A stretch of DNA of 36,559 nucleotides from an uncultured Eubacteriales bacterium (GCA_900315875.1 ONAX01000008.1:1-36559); one strand, 5' to 3'; shown: positions 1 through 8,691, counted from the stretch's first letter. A program made the numbers and translations. The notes: a model not told the origin generated them from the letters alone.

Positions 1-335
1 CCGGACTTGCCACACTGCTCGCCGTTAATGTTTTCAACGATAAATCCGCTGTACTTGAAGATGATAAGCAGCAGAAGATCAATTGCTATCGCTGCTGCCG
101 TAAAAATCTTGTCGGTCCCCTTTCCCCTGTTCTTTTCAATCATAAGAGCACAGAACCAGTTGAGCAGGGCGCTGAATACCAGCATTACTACCCACACAGG
201 CTCACCCCATGCATAGAAAACGAGGGAGGCAACAATCAGCACTGCATTCTTGTGCTGAATCTTTTTACAGAGGTAGTAAGCAAGAAATACTACCGCAAGA
301 AAAAGATAAATAAAGTAAAGTGACGAAAAAACCAT
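1..335 (-). CDS. MBOAT family O-acyltransferase (AlgI/DltB-like), N-terminal part only
   Basis: The reading frame starts at ATG 335 behind a GGGGAG Shine-Dalgarno site and runs off the left edge, so only about 111 residues are visible. The visible part opens with MVFSSLYFIYLF, then a hydrophobic segment, a short basic loop, and the stretch LVFYAWGEPVWV. This is typical of the N-terminus of AlgI/DltB membrane-bound O-acyltransferases, whose members begin almost identically. Such proteins move an acyl group, usually acetyl, across the membrane onto an extracellular polymer. It is the last visible gene of the surface-polymer operon, so acetylation of that polymer is the natural inferred role. 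The catalytic histidine lies beyond the edge and cannot be checked. Confidence 0.85.
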   Translation of the reverse strand, partial: MVFSSLYFIYLFLAVVFLAYYLCKKIQHKNAVLIVASLVFYAWGEPVWVVMLVFSALLNWFCALMIEKNRGKGTDKIFTAAAIAIDLLLLIIFKYSGFIVENINGEQCGKS

Positions 336-381
336 TATATTCTCCCCATAATCTTCATTTCTTTTCAGATACTACAAAGTA

Positions 382-410
382 ATTCTACTCCATTTAAGGG
401 ATAATAGCAA
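382..410 (-). promoter_or_regulatory. Possible weak promoter before the MBOAT gene
   Basis: On the minus strand TTGCTA (405-410) and TAGAAT (382-387) are separated by 17 bases in the 117-base gap between the second CDP-glycerol transferase and the MBOAT gene. Both boxes depart from consensus. The gap has no convincing terminator, so this may be an internal promoter or chance. Confidence 0.3.
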
Positions 411-452
411 GAATTTTGAAGCTATTAATTTATTACAGTTTTGTAAAAGGGA

Positions 453-3131
453 TCATGCATCCTTTTCTCCGATAAGCTTCTTATAAACACGTTCGCAGCA
501 GTTCTTATCGCTGAATGCGAAGGTTCTGTTAATACGCTCAAGATACTTTTCCTTCATGCTGCAGCCGTTTTCCATATAGCCGATAATTGTATCAATGGTG
601 GAATCAAGATCATATTCGCATTCGCCGAAGCCGTCGCGCTCGTAATCGAAGTAGCCGGCAGTGTAGGAATGTTCTCCGCTGAAGAATGCTTCCTTGTCAA
701 ACTGAGCGTATACGATAGGCTTTCTCAGATATGCAAAGTCAAAAGCAACGCTTGAATAGTCGGTAAGCATAAGATCTGTTTCTGCGAATATCTCACGGTA
801 GGTCTTTGCTGTCTCAAAGAAAAGAACATCCTCATGCTTGTCGAACATATCAAGATAGGGCTCGATGTTCGGATGCGGCTTGTAGCAAATGGTATAGCCG
901 TACTTCTTGGCAGCGGAAATAAGGCGCTCGCTGTTAAGAAGAGAGTTGTAGAAACGGTAGTATTCGCTGTCCTTGAAGTCGTCACGGATAATCCATATTC
1001 CGGTGACGGGGTCAGGCTTGACCATGAGGGATTTTCTCCATGTCGGCATGATGGTTATGTATTTCTTTTCGTCATTATAGAGCAGGTCGTTTCTCGGCAT
1101 ACCCGTAAGCCAAACTCTGTCGGGTGTGTAGAAATAGTTATAGTCGAACACGGACTGATATTCCTGGTTTGTCGTCACAACAAAGCCGTACATATTTCTG
1201 TTGTAGAGGTTAAGCCAGGTTGAAATGTCATCCTTGGTTACGCCGTGCTGCAGGAATACAAAACGCATTTTGCACAGCATGTCACGGTAATATATATTGC
1301 CTCCGAGAAGAGGATTTACAACAGGGTTGTTGCCCTGTGAGGAAATAACATAGGATGAGAGCAGGTGATAGATCTTGTGCTTTTTGGAATTGGTCGAGAT
1401 AGTCTTGCCTATCTTTGCCATTCTCTTGCCCTCTTCGCTGTTCTTGTCTATTACGAAATAAGGCTTTATTTTCTTGTTCTTTACTGTCTGCAGGTACTTG
1501 AAAAGTGCCTCACCGTTGTCGTCTCCGCGGTTAACACGGTCGGAAATAAGCCATATTTCCTTGCGCATAAAGGGCTTTATGAAAGCGCAGAGGATTCTTG
1601 CGAGGAATGCATGCTTTGCATAATCGTCACCTATGCGCGAAAGTGTGCGCAGATAACGTCTTTCTGCTTTTCTCTTGTCACCCTTTGAAGCCTTTTTAAT
1701 TACGATTGCGGAATCCGGCTTAGAATATGTCATAATGCGATGGTCATTGTAGTAGTAGCAGTCGGGAACATTTGACGCAAGGGGTGAGAATTTGCCGAAG
1801 CGCAGATTCTTCCTCTTTACCACATCGCCGTCGTTAACACTGTATATTTCAATGCTGCACTGCTTAACGCCGGAAAGATCCAGCTCAAATGCAAAGGACA
1901 TACCGGGGTAGATGTTTTCTCCCCAGAGCTCTGTATCGTAGTAATGACCAATATCCTCAGCTTCAATCTTCGTTTTGCCGTCAACAAGGGCATAAACGGA
2001 AAAATCCTTTCTGTCGCAGCCGACGAACTTTATCCTGCCGATAATGCGCACCCTGTTTTCGGAAAGCTCGACAAATTCTATGCTTGTCGGGTTTTCAGCC
2101 ATATCGCACAGTCTTGTTGTACCGAAATACATACGCTTTCCGAACTTTGTTCTTATAAAGCGCTTCTTTCCGTTGTACTTTATGTTGTAGATCATATGCT
2201 TGTGTGAAAGAAAAAATCCGCAGTTATTAATTACATTGTCGTCGATAATATCAATAACTTTCTTGAACCACTGCTTATATTCATCAACGCTCATTGCGGG
2301 GGCAAAAATTCCCTCGGCGCCGTGGGCTGTAAGCGTCCATGCAAGCATCATAAGCACATTGTACTGCACAAATGCAGGAACAAAGCCATATTTATCCTTG
2401 CTGCGTTCCAGTGTCTTATCAACAAATCCATAGAAAAGCTGCTCAAGCTGATCCTTGCTGTGGCGCATATCCTCATAAAAGCTGAACGCAGGCGCAGCGC
2501 CGGCATACTGTGCAACAGAAGCCGCCGGATCACGCAGAATATGCAGATACTGCGACGACTCTGCGCGGCGGAGCATCAGGTCACATTCAAATACAGAGGC
2601 GTTGTCAAGCTCCTCATTCATTTCAACGGGCATATCGGTGCTGAAAAAGCAGTTTGTCAGGAAAATAAAGGGAACGGTATATTTTTCGTTGAGATCACAT
2701 ACTGAAGGCTTTGCGCGGAAGCAGCGGTCAATTTCGGTTTCGACAAGATTAGTGCCGTCGGCATTGCACATAAGAGATGAAAAGCTGCAGCCGTTTTTCT
2801 CAAGATATGTCTTTGCAAATGCAAGCGCATTGTTCCTGTATGCTGCACCGCACTGCATGAAGGAAACGTATCTGCCCTGCGCATTCTTCATTGCGGCTGC
2901 ATATGCCTTTGCCTCGGTTGCATATGCGTCCTTTTCAACCAGTACGGGCAGTTCTTTGTTCAGTCTGCTGTCGATAAAAGCAGAGCAGTCGAATTCAGTG
3001 CTTCTTACCATGATAATCTGAACGTCGCCGTCTGTATACGCCTTGTCACCGATAATGCTGTCAAAGGTAACTTCGGCGCTTTCGTTATTCAGATATATTA
3101 CAACTGTGAAAAAGGGTTTGTTTGAGCTCAT
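453..3131 (-). CDS. Large CDP-glycerol glycerophosphotransferase (TagF/TagB type) with N-terminal glycosyltransferase-like module
   Basis: About 892 residues. The C-terminal ~370 residues (from about residue 520) match the CDP-glycerol poly(glycerophosphate) glycerophosphotransferase family: KEIWLISDR, then HGVTKDD (~630), MPTWR (~694), KPHPN (~749) and TDYSSVAFDFAY (~789). In the family these residues form the CDP-polyol binding site of enzymes that polymerise glycerol- or ribitol-phosphate on the cytoplasmic face of the membrane. The N-terminal ~110 residues look like a GT2 nucleotide-binding fold (FTVVIYLNNES, then GRYVSFMQCGA) but no clear DxD is visible; residues ~110-510 have no domain I recognise. 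I place the start at ATG 3131, behind GAGAGGA with good spacing, 19 bases after the preceding stop; an upstream TTG at 3170 has no ribosome site and would overlap that gene. The acceptor and polyol cannot be read from sequence. Confidence 0.85.
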   Translation of the reverse strand: MSSNKPFFTVVIYLNNESAEVTFDSIIGDKAYTDGDVQIIMVRSTEFDCSAFIDSRLNKELPVLVEKDAYATEAKAYAAAMKNAQGRYVSFMQCGAAYRNNALAFAKTYLEKNGCSFSSLMCNADGTNLVETEIDRCFRAKPSVCDLNEKYTVPFIFLTNCFFSTDMPVEMNEELDNASVFECDLMLRRAESSQYLHILRDPAASVAQYAGAAPAFSFYEDMRHSKDQLEQLFYGFVDKTLERSKDKYGFVPAFVQYNVLMMLAWTLTAHGAEGIFAPAMSVDEYKQWFKKVIDIIDDNVINNCGFFLSHKHMIYNIKYNGKKRFIRTKFGKRMYFGTTRLCDMAENPTSIEFVELSENRVRIIGRIKFVGCDRKDFSVYALVDGKTKIEAEDIGHYYDTELWGENIYPGMSFAFELDLSGVKQCSIEIYSVNDGDVVKRKNLRFGKFSPLASNVPDCYYYNDHRIMTYSKPDSAIVIKKASKGDKRKAERRYLRTLSRIGDDYAKHAFLARILCAFIKPFMRKEIWLISDRVNRGDDNGEALFKYLQTVKNKKIKPYFVIDKNSEEGKRMAKIGKTISTNSKKHKIYHLLSSYVISSQGNNPVVNPLLGGNIYYRDMLCKMRFVFLQHGVTKDDISTWLNLYNRNMYGFVVTTNQEYQSVFDYNYFYTPDRVWLTGMPRNDLLYNDEKKYITIMPTWRKSLMVKPDPVTGIWIIRDDFKDSEYYRFYNSLLNSERLISAAKKYGYTICYKPHPNIEPYLDMFDKHEDVLFFETAKTYREIFAETDLMLTDYSSVAFDFAYLRKPIVYAQFDKEAFFSGEHSYTAGYFDYERDGFGECEYDLDSTIDTIIGYMENGCSMKEKYLERINRTFAFSDKNCCERVYKKLIGEKDA

Positions 3132-3150
3132 TGAAACTATCCTCTCTTTT

Positions 3151-4299
3151 TTAACTTTTTGCTTTTTCAAGTGACTTCGCTATCTTTCCGTCAACAAACG
3201 ATACGAGCCGGTTGAAGCCCAGATATTTTTTGCCAAGCTCCAGCAAAACCGAAATAGCAAGTGATATTGCCAGAACAACTAGTGAAACCAGTGCAAAATG
3301 GCGGAAGGAATATACAAAGTCCGCAAGTATATAAAGTCTTACGAATGTATGCAGCAGGAAAATATTCATGGAATGCTTTCCGATAAAGGCAAGTATCTGC
3401 CGCAGTACGGGTATTCCGGTTATGAATTCGTAGCAGTAATAGATAACGTATGCCGGAATAATATTATCCGTCAGCTCATATGCAGCTTCCGAGCGTCCGC
3501 TCTTTGTCAGCATCACGCGGACAAAATAAAGACCTGCGAGAACACCTGTAAGCACAACAAATTTAATAAGCTTGCTGATAATTCTATTTTTTGTTATGGT
3601 AAAAGCCTTTGCCCTCGCAAGAAGGTCATATTCGGCACATACAAGCCCCAGTGCCGCAGCAAAGAACCAATGTGTGATGTTGGTTTTGTTATCAGCTTCA
3701 AGCTGTACGCAGAAGCTGACTATTCTCGGCACGAAGACCACAAACAGAAGCAGCAGAGCCGGTCCGTATTTTTTCATCATCCTTGCCGCAAACGGAAGGA
3801 ATATGATAATAAACAGTGCGAGGGTCATATACCACCACGTACCGCAAAGCGTCGGCGTACGGAACAGGTAAGCAAGTCCGCTCATATCAATTAGCATGTC
3901 ATACACGCCGCGGGCTATTCCCTTTGAGAAATAAATCGAAATCGGCCGCTGGTTATAAATCAGATTAATGATGAATGCCAGCACATAGATAAGCCAGAAG
4001 CCTGCCATAAGCTTGAAGCTTCTGCGGAAAAGGTAATCCTCATACTGCTTTTTCTGCAGCTTGTATTCCGGGGAATACTTCTTAAGCGAAATTGCCAGAC
4101 CGTAACCCGACAGAAAAACGTACATTCCCACGCATATCTTCATAAATGACGACAGCGTAACGATGAATGACTGGGAAAACGGTGTGAAAAGCACGTCATA
4201 TTTATCGAATCTGTCCGTTGACAGGAAGCCGTGGTGCTGTATCATCAGCATAATGGCAATTCCTTTTACGGCAAGTGTATCGTTCTTGTCAAATTTCAT
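3151..4299 (-). CDS. Acyltransferase-3 family membrane protein (OafA-like)
   Basis: A 382-residue, strongly hydrophobic protein with roughly ten membrane segments. The N-terminal signature KGIAIMLMIQHHG matches the conserved histidine-containing first helix of the acyltransferase-3 (OafA/NodX/YrhL) family, whose members acetylate or otherwise acylate sugars of surface polysaccharides. A second typical feature is the near-C-terminal HSMNIFLLHTFV helix. The start codon overlaps the stop of the Stealth gene as ATGA, indicating translational coupling. Its position between a Stealth transferase and a CDP-glycerol transferase suggests that it modifies the same cell-surface polymer. The MBOAT gene at the end of the operon would be a second, unrelated acylation enzyme. 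The acyl group and target sugar are unknown. Confidence 0.85.
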   Translation of the reverse strand: MKFDKNDTLAVKGIAIMLMIQHHGFLSTDRFDKYDVLFTPFSQSFIVTLSSFMKICVGMYVFLSGYGLAISLKKYSPEYKLQKKQYEDYLFRRSFKLMAGFWLIYVLAFIINLIYNQRPISIYFSKGIARGVYDMLIDMSGLAYLFRTPTLCGTWWYMTLALFIIIFLPFAARMMKKYGPALLLLFVVFVPRIVSFCVQLEADNKTNITHWFFAAALGLVCAEYDLLARAKAFTITKNRIISKLIKFVVLTGVLAGLYFVRVMLTKSGRSEAAYELTDNIIPAYVIYYCYEFITGIPVLRQILAFIGKHSMNIFLLHTFVRLYILADFVYSFRHFALVSLVVLAISLAISVLLELGKKYLGFNRLVSFVDGKIAKSLEKAKS

Positions 4300-5315
4300 G
4301 CCTGCCCCTGACCCTCCTTTTTCTCAAAGCCCGAGCGCTCAGGCAGAATAGAATCGAAGCATGCGTTTATCTGCTGTTTTTTTGCCTCGAAATCTGTTGT
4401 ACGGACATTGTCATTTATGCAAATCAGCGTCATTTTCTGCTGTTTAATGGCGTCGCAGATTTTAGTCAGGTTTTCATCCTTGACGTGGTACACCTCGCCG
4501 AACTTAGGCGAGCGGGTTTCGTACTCGCCCTTGCACATCTGCCAGTATTTCATAAGCCACTGGTTGACATTGGACTGGGTGCGGAATTTATCCGAGCAGG
4601 TCTTGTCGAGAACGTCCGGATATTTTTCCCAGACTTCGCAGAATGTGCTTTTCAGGAATGAGGACGGCAGATGGTCATAGTGAAAACCGGGGAACCAGTC
4701 CCAGTTGCTGAGCATTGCCGTTTTTATGTTAATGCGCAGACCGTTTTTCGGGCTGAACCATTTTTTGAAATCGCGTCGGCGTATAGCCTTGGAATTCGGG
4801 AATTCGGTATTGATGACCTCAAGGTTGGATCCGTTGAAATGTCCTGCGCTGTCCTTGCCGAAGAAAATACAGTTAAGTCCGAAGGTGACGCAAGGCAGTC
4901 CGCCGCGGAAGAAATCCTCCGGTTTTGAGGGACGGATAATGAATGTATCGTCATTGAAATAAACAAAATGCTCCGCAAGCCCCTCTATGCGGTGCATATT
5001 AAGCTCTATTGCGTGAGAAGAAAACGTTGGAAGATATTTTTCGGGTATATAGTCCGTATGCTTTACGATATTGAGCTTAGGATTTGACGTATCCAGCCAC
5101 GGCGGCAGGTGTCCCCAGGTTATGAAATGAATACGGTTGACCCATGGAGCAAATTTTTCCACGCCGCGAAACCAGTACTGCAGGTTGTCCCAGTCGCGGT
5201 AACGCTCCGGAGCGTCGCTCTGCGGCATACCGGACGGGTCGTATTTTGCTTTTTCAGCTCTCCACTGCGGATCGTTTCCATCGACCCACGGAATAACAAA
5301 ATCGATCTTCTCCAC
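4296..5315 (-). CDS. Stealth family sugar-phosphate transferase
   Basis: A 339-residue soluble protein with clear Stealth conserved regions: CR1 at residues 4-18 (IDFVIPWVDGNDPQW), CR2 at about 40-125 including RDWDNLQYWFRGVEKFAPW and HFVYFNDDTFI, and a CR3-like stretch near 205-235 (NWDWFPGFHYDHLPSSF). Stealth proteins transfer hexose-1-phosphate or similar sugar-phosphates and create phosphodiester links in capsules and related polymers; FNDD is the likely metal-binding motif. The start is GTG 5315, fixed by a GGAGG site seven bases upstream. The gene sits 76 bases after the smaller CDP-glycerol transferase and overlaps the acyltransferase gene. A role in building a phosphate-linked polymer fits the whole operon. 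The donor sugar is not predictable. Confidence 0.9.
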   Translation of the reverse strand: MEKIDFVIPWVDGNDPQWRAEKAKYDPSGMPQSDAPERYRDWDNLQYWFRGVEKFAPWVNRIHFITWGHLPPWLDTSNPKLNIVKHTDYIPEKYLPTFSSHAIELNMHRIEGLAEHFVYFNDDTFIIRPSKPEDFFRGGLPCVTFGLNCIFFGKDSAGHFNGSNLEVINTEFPNSKAIRRRDFKKWFSPKNGLRINIKTAMLSNWDWFPGFHYDHLPSSFLKSTFCEVWEKYPDVLDKTCSDKFRTQSNVNQWLMKYWQMCKGEYETRSPKFGEVYHVKDENLTKICDAIKQQKMTLICINDNVRTTDFEAKKQQINACFDSILPERSGFEKKEGQGQA

Positions 5316-5391
5316 GCTTAAACCTCCGTGAATAGTTTAAATACTAAAGGATTTCGCCCTCTTCTGAGAAGGCTTGTGCGAAACTCTAAAA

Positions 5392-6594
5392 TTATTTCAG
5401 CGAATTGATTGCTTCAAAATTACGGCGACAATTGTCCGTATCATAAAGGTCAAAGAATTCGTCGTGACGGCGGCTGTACTTTTCAGGGTTTGCAAATCCG
5501 GTGCGTACCGCTTCGGACAAAACATCAAAGACCTCGTCTCCCGTTTCGCATACGGGTCCGAAGCCATCCTTACGGTAGTCAAAATAACCCTCGGGGTACT
5601 GTCCCCGTCGGAAATCCTCGTAGTCGAACTGGTAATATACCAGGGGTTTGTTCATATATGCGAAATCCATTGCTATGCTCGAATAATCGGTAATCAGAAA
5701 TGCGGATTCCTTCAGAAGCTTCTGCACGTCATATTTCGGAAAGCTTGCAATGACTATATTGCTGTCGGTTATTTCAAAATGGTCAAGATATTTCTGCATA
5801 TCCCTGTGGGGATAGAAAACAAGCGTCAGACCATTGCTTTCAAGAAAACTTTTCAGCCTTTCGCTGCCGAGAAATTCGTTCCAGCAGCGGAAATAGGTGG
5901 TCTTTTTGAAATCGCGCACATCCTCTATTTCGTAGGATGCCGAGGTCGGCGTTGCTATCCAGCTGCGCCACGTTGGCATCAGAAGTATCTGACGGGGCTT
6001 TACGGTAAAATCATGCAGTCTGTCAAAGCGGCACAGCCCCAGTTCGCGGACGCTGCCGTCAGGATAGCCGTATGTATCGCTGATAAATCGCCATTCCCTT
6101 TCGGTACTTGTGACAAACATGGTCATTTTTGTGTTTTCATAATGCAGCCATGGCATATCGTCCTTGATTATGCCGTGCTGCAGGAATATCCTTGTGTTTT
6201 TCAGGATTCCCTTTGTTTCGAGAACATTCGTGACTGCCGCATTCGGCTTGCCGCCCTTCTGGGAACTTATATTATACTTTGCCGAAAGATACAGCACCCA
6301 GTGTCGCAGGCTGCCGTAGTTTACGGTCTTACCGACTTTTTCAACCTTTTTCCTGTCGGGAGAATTCTTTCCTATGGCGTAAACCGCGTCAATTTCCGGA
6401 TGTTCTTCACAGATGTACCGGAAAAGATGCCATCCGTTGTCACGTGCCTCATTCCTGTTGTCACAGATAAGCCACAGCTCACGGCGTGACAGACGATAGA
6501 AAAGGGAGACAGGCAGTGCGATAAGAAACAGGAAAATATGTCCGACATCAGACGGACGTACCCGTTGAAGCTTCTGGAAAAATGTTTCCTTCAC
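5392..6594 (-). CDS. CDP-glycerol glycerophosphotransferase family protein (single-domain)
   Basis: A 400-residue protein that is essentially one CDP-glycerol glycerophosphotransferase domain after a hydrophobic N-terminal stretch (FLFLIALPVSLFYRL), probably a membrane anchor. Motifs in order are RRELWLICDN (~37), HGIIKDD (~138), MPTWRSW (~204), YPHRDMQKYL (~259) and TDYSSIAMDFAYMNKPLVYY (~301). The usual KPHP-type motif is altered to YPHRD, so Arg replaces the residue that normally follows the His. Start is GTG 6594 behind a GGGGGAG site. The overall architecture resembles the priming enzyme TagB or the short ribitol/glycerol-phosphate transferases rather than the larger TagF. With the larger paralogue downstream it could act as primer enzyme to polymerase, which is an inference from size only. 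Confidence 0.88.
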   Translation of the reverse strand: MKETFFQKLQRVRPSDVGHIFLFLIALPVSLFYRLSRRELWLICDNRNEARDNGWHLFRYICEEHPEIDAVYAIGKNSPDRKKVEKVGKTVNYGSLRHWVLYLSAKYNISSQKGGKPNAAVTNVLETKGILKNTRIFLQHGIIKDDMPWLHYENTKMTMFVTSTEREWRFISDTYGYPDGSVRELGLCRFDRLHDFTVKPRQILLMPTWRSWIATPTSASYEIEDVRDFKKTTYFRCWNEFLGSERLKSFLESNGLTLVFYPHRDMQKYLDHFEITDSNIVIASFPKYDVQKLLKESAFLITDYSSIAMDFAYMNKPLVYYQFDYEDFRRGQYPEGYFDYRKDGFGPVCETGDEVFDVLSEAVRTGFANPEKYSRRHDEFFDLYDTDNCRRNFEAINSLK

Positions 6595-6642
6595 TGCGTT
6601 CTCCCCCCTTTTTGATTATTCAGAATAGCGTAATATATAATA

Positions 6643-7521
6643 TTACAGAACGTCGGGCATTTCCTTGCGCAGGCGGTTGTAGTTGTAAATACCGAATATG
6701 ATAACAAAGGCAAACTCGAGCAGGAAAATGCCGTTTTCCCACATCGGGTGGAAGCTGCCCTCAAAGAACCACTCGTGCGTGATAAGCGCCTTACGGTAGC
6801 CGTTTGCAAAGAAGGTTATCGGATTTGCGATAAGCACCCATTTAAGAAGGTCGCTGTCGAGAGTATAGGAATTATACGTGATACCGGAAAGCCAGAACAG
6901 ACCGGACATTACGGTTGTTATGAGGTTTGAAAAGTCCTTGCTGAATGCGCTCATCGGAGCTATCGACCACAGAAGCGCCAGATAGAAAAAGAACATCAGC
7001 GGCGCATAGATAAGTATCTGCAGACAGTGAAGAGTCGGCATTACGCCGGACAGGGTCAGATACAAAAAGCTCAGCGAAAACAGAAATATGTGAATGTAGA
7101 ATTTAGACAGCGTGGTGTAGGTCATGATTACGGACACTGGGAAGGAAACCTTCGTTACAAACTGTCTGTTATCGCGGATGGATTTTGAGCCGCGGTTGAT
7201 GGCGTCGCTCATAAAGAACCACGGAACGAAGCCTATCATAAGGAAGGTGAAAAACGGCACTCCCATTTCAAGCCTGTCGCCGTTACGGATGCCTATAGTA
7301 AAGGCAAACCAGTACACAAAAAGCTGGAACGTCGGCTTTACGACTGCCCACAGCGGTCCGAGTGCCGCACCTTTATAGGTTTTGATCAGATCCTGCTTTG
7401 CAAGCATGACGGTCTGTTTGCCGAAGCCCTTGTGCTCTCCGGGGATACGCATGATACCCTCCAGGATACGGCGCAGCAGACCCGGCTTTTTTTCTTTTAT
7501 TTCAGCTTTTGCCTCTGCCAT
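6643..7521 (-). CDS. ABC-2 type polysaccharide/teichoic-acid exporter permease (TagG/Wzm-like)
   Basis: A 292-residue membrane protein with about six membrane segments. The N-terminal KQTVMLAKQDLIKTYKGA and LGPLWAVVKPTFQLFVYWF are typical of the TagG/RfbA (Wzm) permeases that move undecaprenyl-linked polymers outward. FLMIGFVPWFFMSDAINRGS and SGITYNSYTL are also family-like. I prefer ATG 7521, eight to nine bases behind GGAGG; an in-frame ATG at 7527 is too close to that site. The gene overlaps the end of the GT2 gene by 20 bases. Such permeases need an ATPase partner (TagH/Wzt), but none is encoded in this window, so it must lie further along the operon or elsewhere. Confidence 0.9.
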   Translation of the reverse strand: MAEAKAEIKEKKPGLLRRILEGIMRIPGEHKGFGKQTVMLAKQDLIKTYKGAALGPLWAVVKPTFQLFVYWFAFTIGIRNGDRLEMGVPFFTFLMIGFVPWFFMSDAINRGSKSIRDNRQFVTKVSFPVSVIMTYTTLSKFYIHIFLFSLSFLYLTLSGVMPTLHCLQILIYAPLMFFFYLALLWSIAPMSAFSKDFSNLITTVMSGLFWLSGITYNSYTLDSDLLKWVLIANPITFFANGYRKALITHEWFFEGSFHPMWENGIFLLEFAFVIIFGIYNYNRLRKEMPDVL

Positions 7522-8623
7522 TAGCATTAACCTCCGTGCTTTCTGTATTTTTTCTTACACATTCTTTGACATTTTCGATTTCCCTTTGCGCTGATCCTGT
7601 CAGCCTGCTCTTCCAGAACGGCATTCTGAAAAGTCCCGTAAGCGTGCCGATGCCGTAGATGATATGCAGCGCAAAAAACACAAGCGGCAGCAAAGCAAGC
7701 CACGCGCTTTTCTTTTCTGCGGTAATGAGTGCACCGACTGACATAAGCAGGTCGGCGCCGGCGTAAGCGGCCCCCAGCAGCGCAAGCCCCAGCCACAGCC
7801 ACGGCATACCGCACAGCGAGCCGATTATTCCTGCCGCAATGCAGATAAGTATCGCGCTGACAAAGCAGAAGGGCACAAAGTGGAAAATCGAAAGACATTC
7901 AGGACATACCCCGACCGTCAGCCCTATCCAGAGTCCGTTGCCGAATTTCTGTTTCAGCATGCCGGACAGCGTCGGGCGTATATTCTGATAGGAAATTATA
8001 TCATCGCTGCAGCAAATCATATAGCCGCTACGGCGTATACGGTAGTGCAGCTCGTTATCCTCCGTGCGTCCGAGGTCGGTATTGAACCCGCCGACCTTTT
8101 CAAAGACCTCCCGTCTGTATGCGCCGTGAAAAAGCGAAGACACATAACGTCTGCCGCTGCTTTTCCTGCGGTAATCCGCAATTGACGAACCGAACATGGA
8201 GCTTTCCGCTGTAAGCAGCATTTCACGGTAAGGCGTTGGCTGCTCTATTCTGGATGGTCTCGCGCCGCCGCAGACATATTCTCCGGAGGCGATAAGCTTC
8301 ATGTTATTTTCGGTGAAATCCGCAGGAACCGAAGCGTGGGCGTCTATACGGATAATGACATCCCCAACCGCGGCTGATATTGCCTTGTTCCAGCCTGACG
8401 CCTGTGAACGCGCAGGGTTATCAAGCAGCTGAACGGACATATATTCGTTTTCGTGCTGTGCTGCAAATTCACTGAAAACCTCAGCGGTATTGTCGGTTGA
8501 TGCGCTGTTGACAAAAACAAGCTCCGTCTTATCCTTGGGGTACGTCTGCAGGGCTATATCGCCGAGCAGCTTCGGTAGTGAGCTCTGCTCATTGTAGGCT
8601 ATGATACACAGTGAAACCGTCAT
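7502..8623 (-). CDS. GT2 family glycosyltransferase with C-terminal membrane segments (ExoA-like)
   Basis: A 373-residue protein. The N-terminal half is a GT2 domain: VSLCIIAYNEQSSLPKLL opens the fold, DNPARSQASGWNKAI follows, and IIRIDAHASVP provides the DxD-like motif (DAH). GRTEDNELHYRIRRSGY contains the acidic ED pair. The C-terminal third has three to four membrane helices, as in ExoA-type succinoglycan glycosyltransferases and related membrane-bound enzymes. It is the first gene after a perfect-consensus promoter and has an AGGAAAG ribosome site before ATG 8623. It probably adds a sugar to a lipid-linked intermediate on the inner face of the membrane. Substrate is unknown. Confidence 0.88.
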   Translation of the reverse strand: MTVSLCIIAYNEQSSLPKLLGDIALQTYPKDKTELVFVNSASTDNTAEVFSEFAAQHENEYMSVQLLDNPARSQASGWNKAISAAVGDVIIRIDAHASVPADFTENNMKLIASGEYVCGGARPSRIEQPTPYREMLLTAESSMFGSSIADYRRKSSGRRYVSSLFHGAYRREVFEKVGGFNTDLGRTEDNELHYRIRRSGYMICCSDDIISYQNIRPTLSGMLKQKFGNGLWIGLTVGVCPECLSIFHFVPFCFVSAILICIAAGIIGSLCGMPWLWLGLALLGAAYAGADLLMSVGALITAEKKSAWLALLPLVFFALHIIYGIGTLTGLFRMPFWKSRLTGSAQREIENVKECVRKNTESTEVNANGRGKS

Positions 8624-8662
8624 AAATACACTTTCCTGATTATAATAGAATAATACTAATAT

Positions 8663-8691
8663 ATTATAAATTCATAAACGTTCTTTGTCAA
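8663..8691 (-). promoter_or_regulatory. Consensus sigma-A promoter of the surface-polymer operon
   Basis: On the minus strand TTGACA (8686-8691) and TATAAT (8663-8668) are both perfect and separated by exactly 17 bases. Transcription would start near 8656, about 33 bases before the ATG of the GT2 gene. Confidence 0.85.

Noticed and set aside
3132-3170. Longer start (TTG 3170) for the large CDP-glycerol transferase
   Set aside because: It would overlap the preceding gene and lacks a ribosome site, whereas ATG 3131 has GAGAGGA at good distance.
5374-6489. 371-codon open frame on the plus strand
   Set aside because: It lies wholly opposite the CDP-glycerol transferase gene, whose family motifs are clear; the plus-strand translation has no recognisable domain and no ribosome site.
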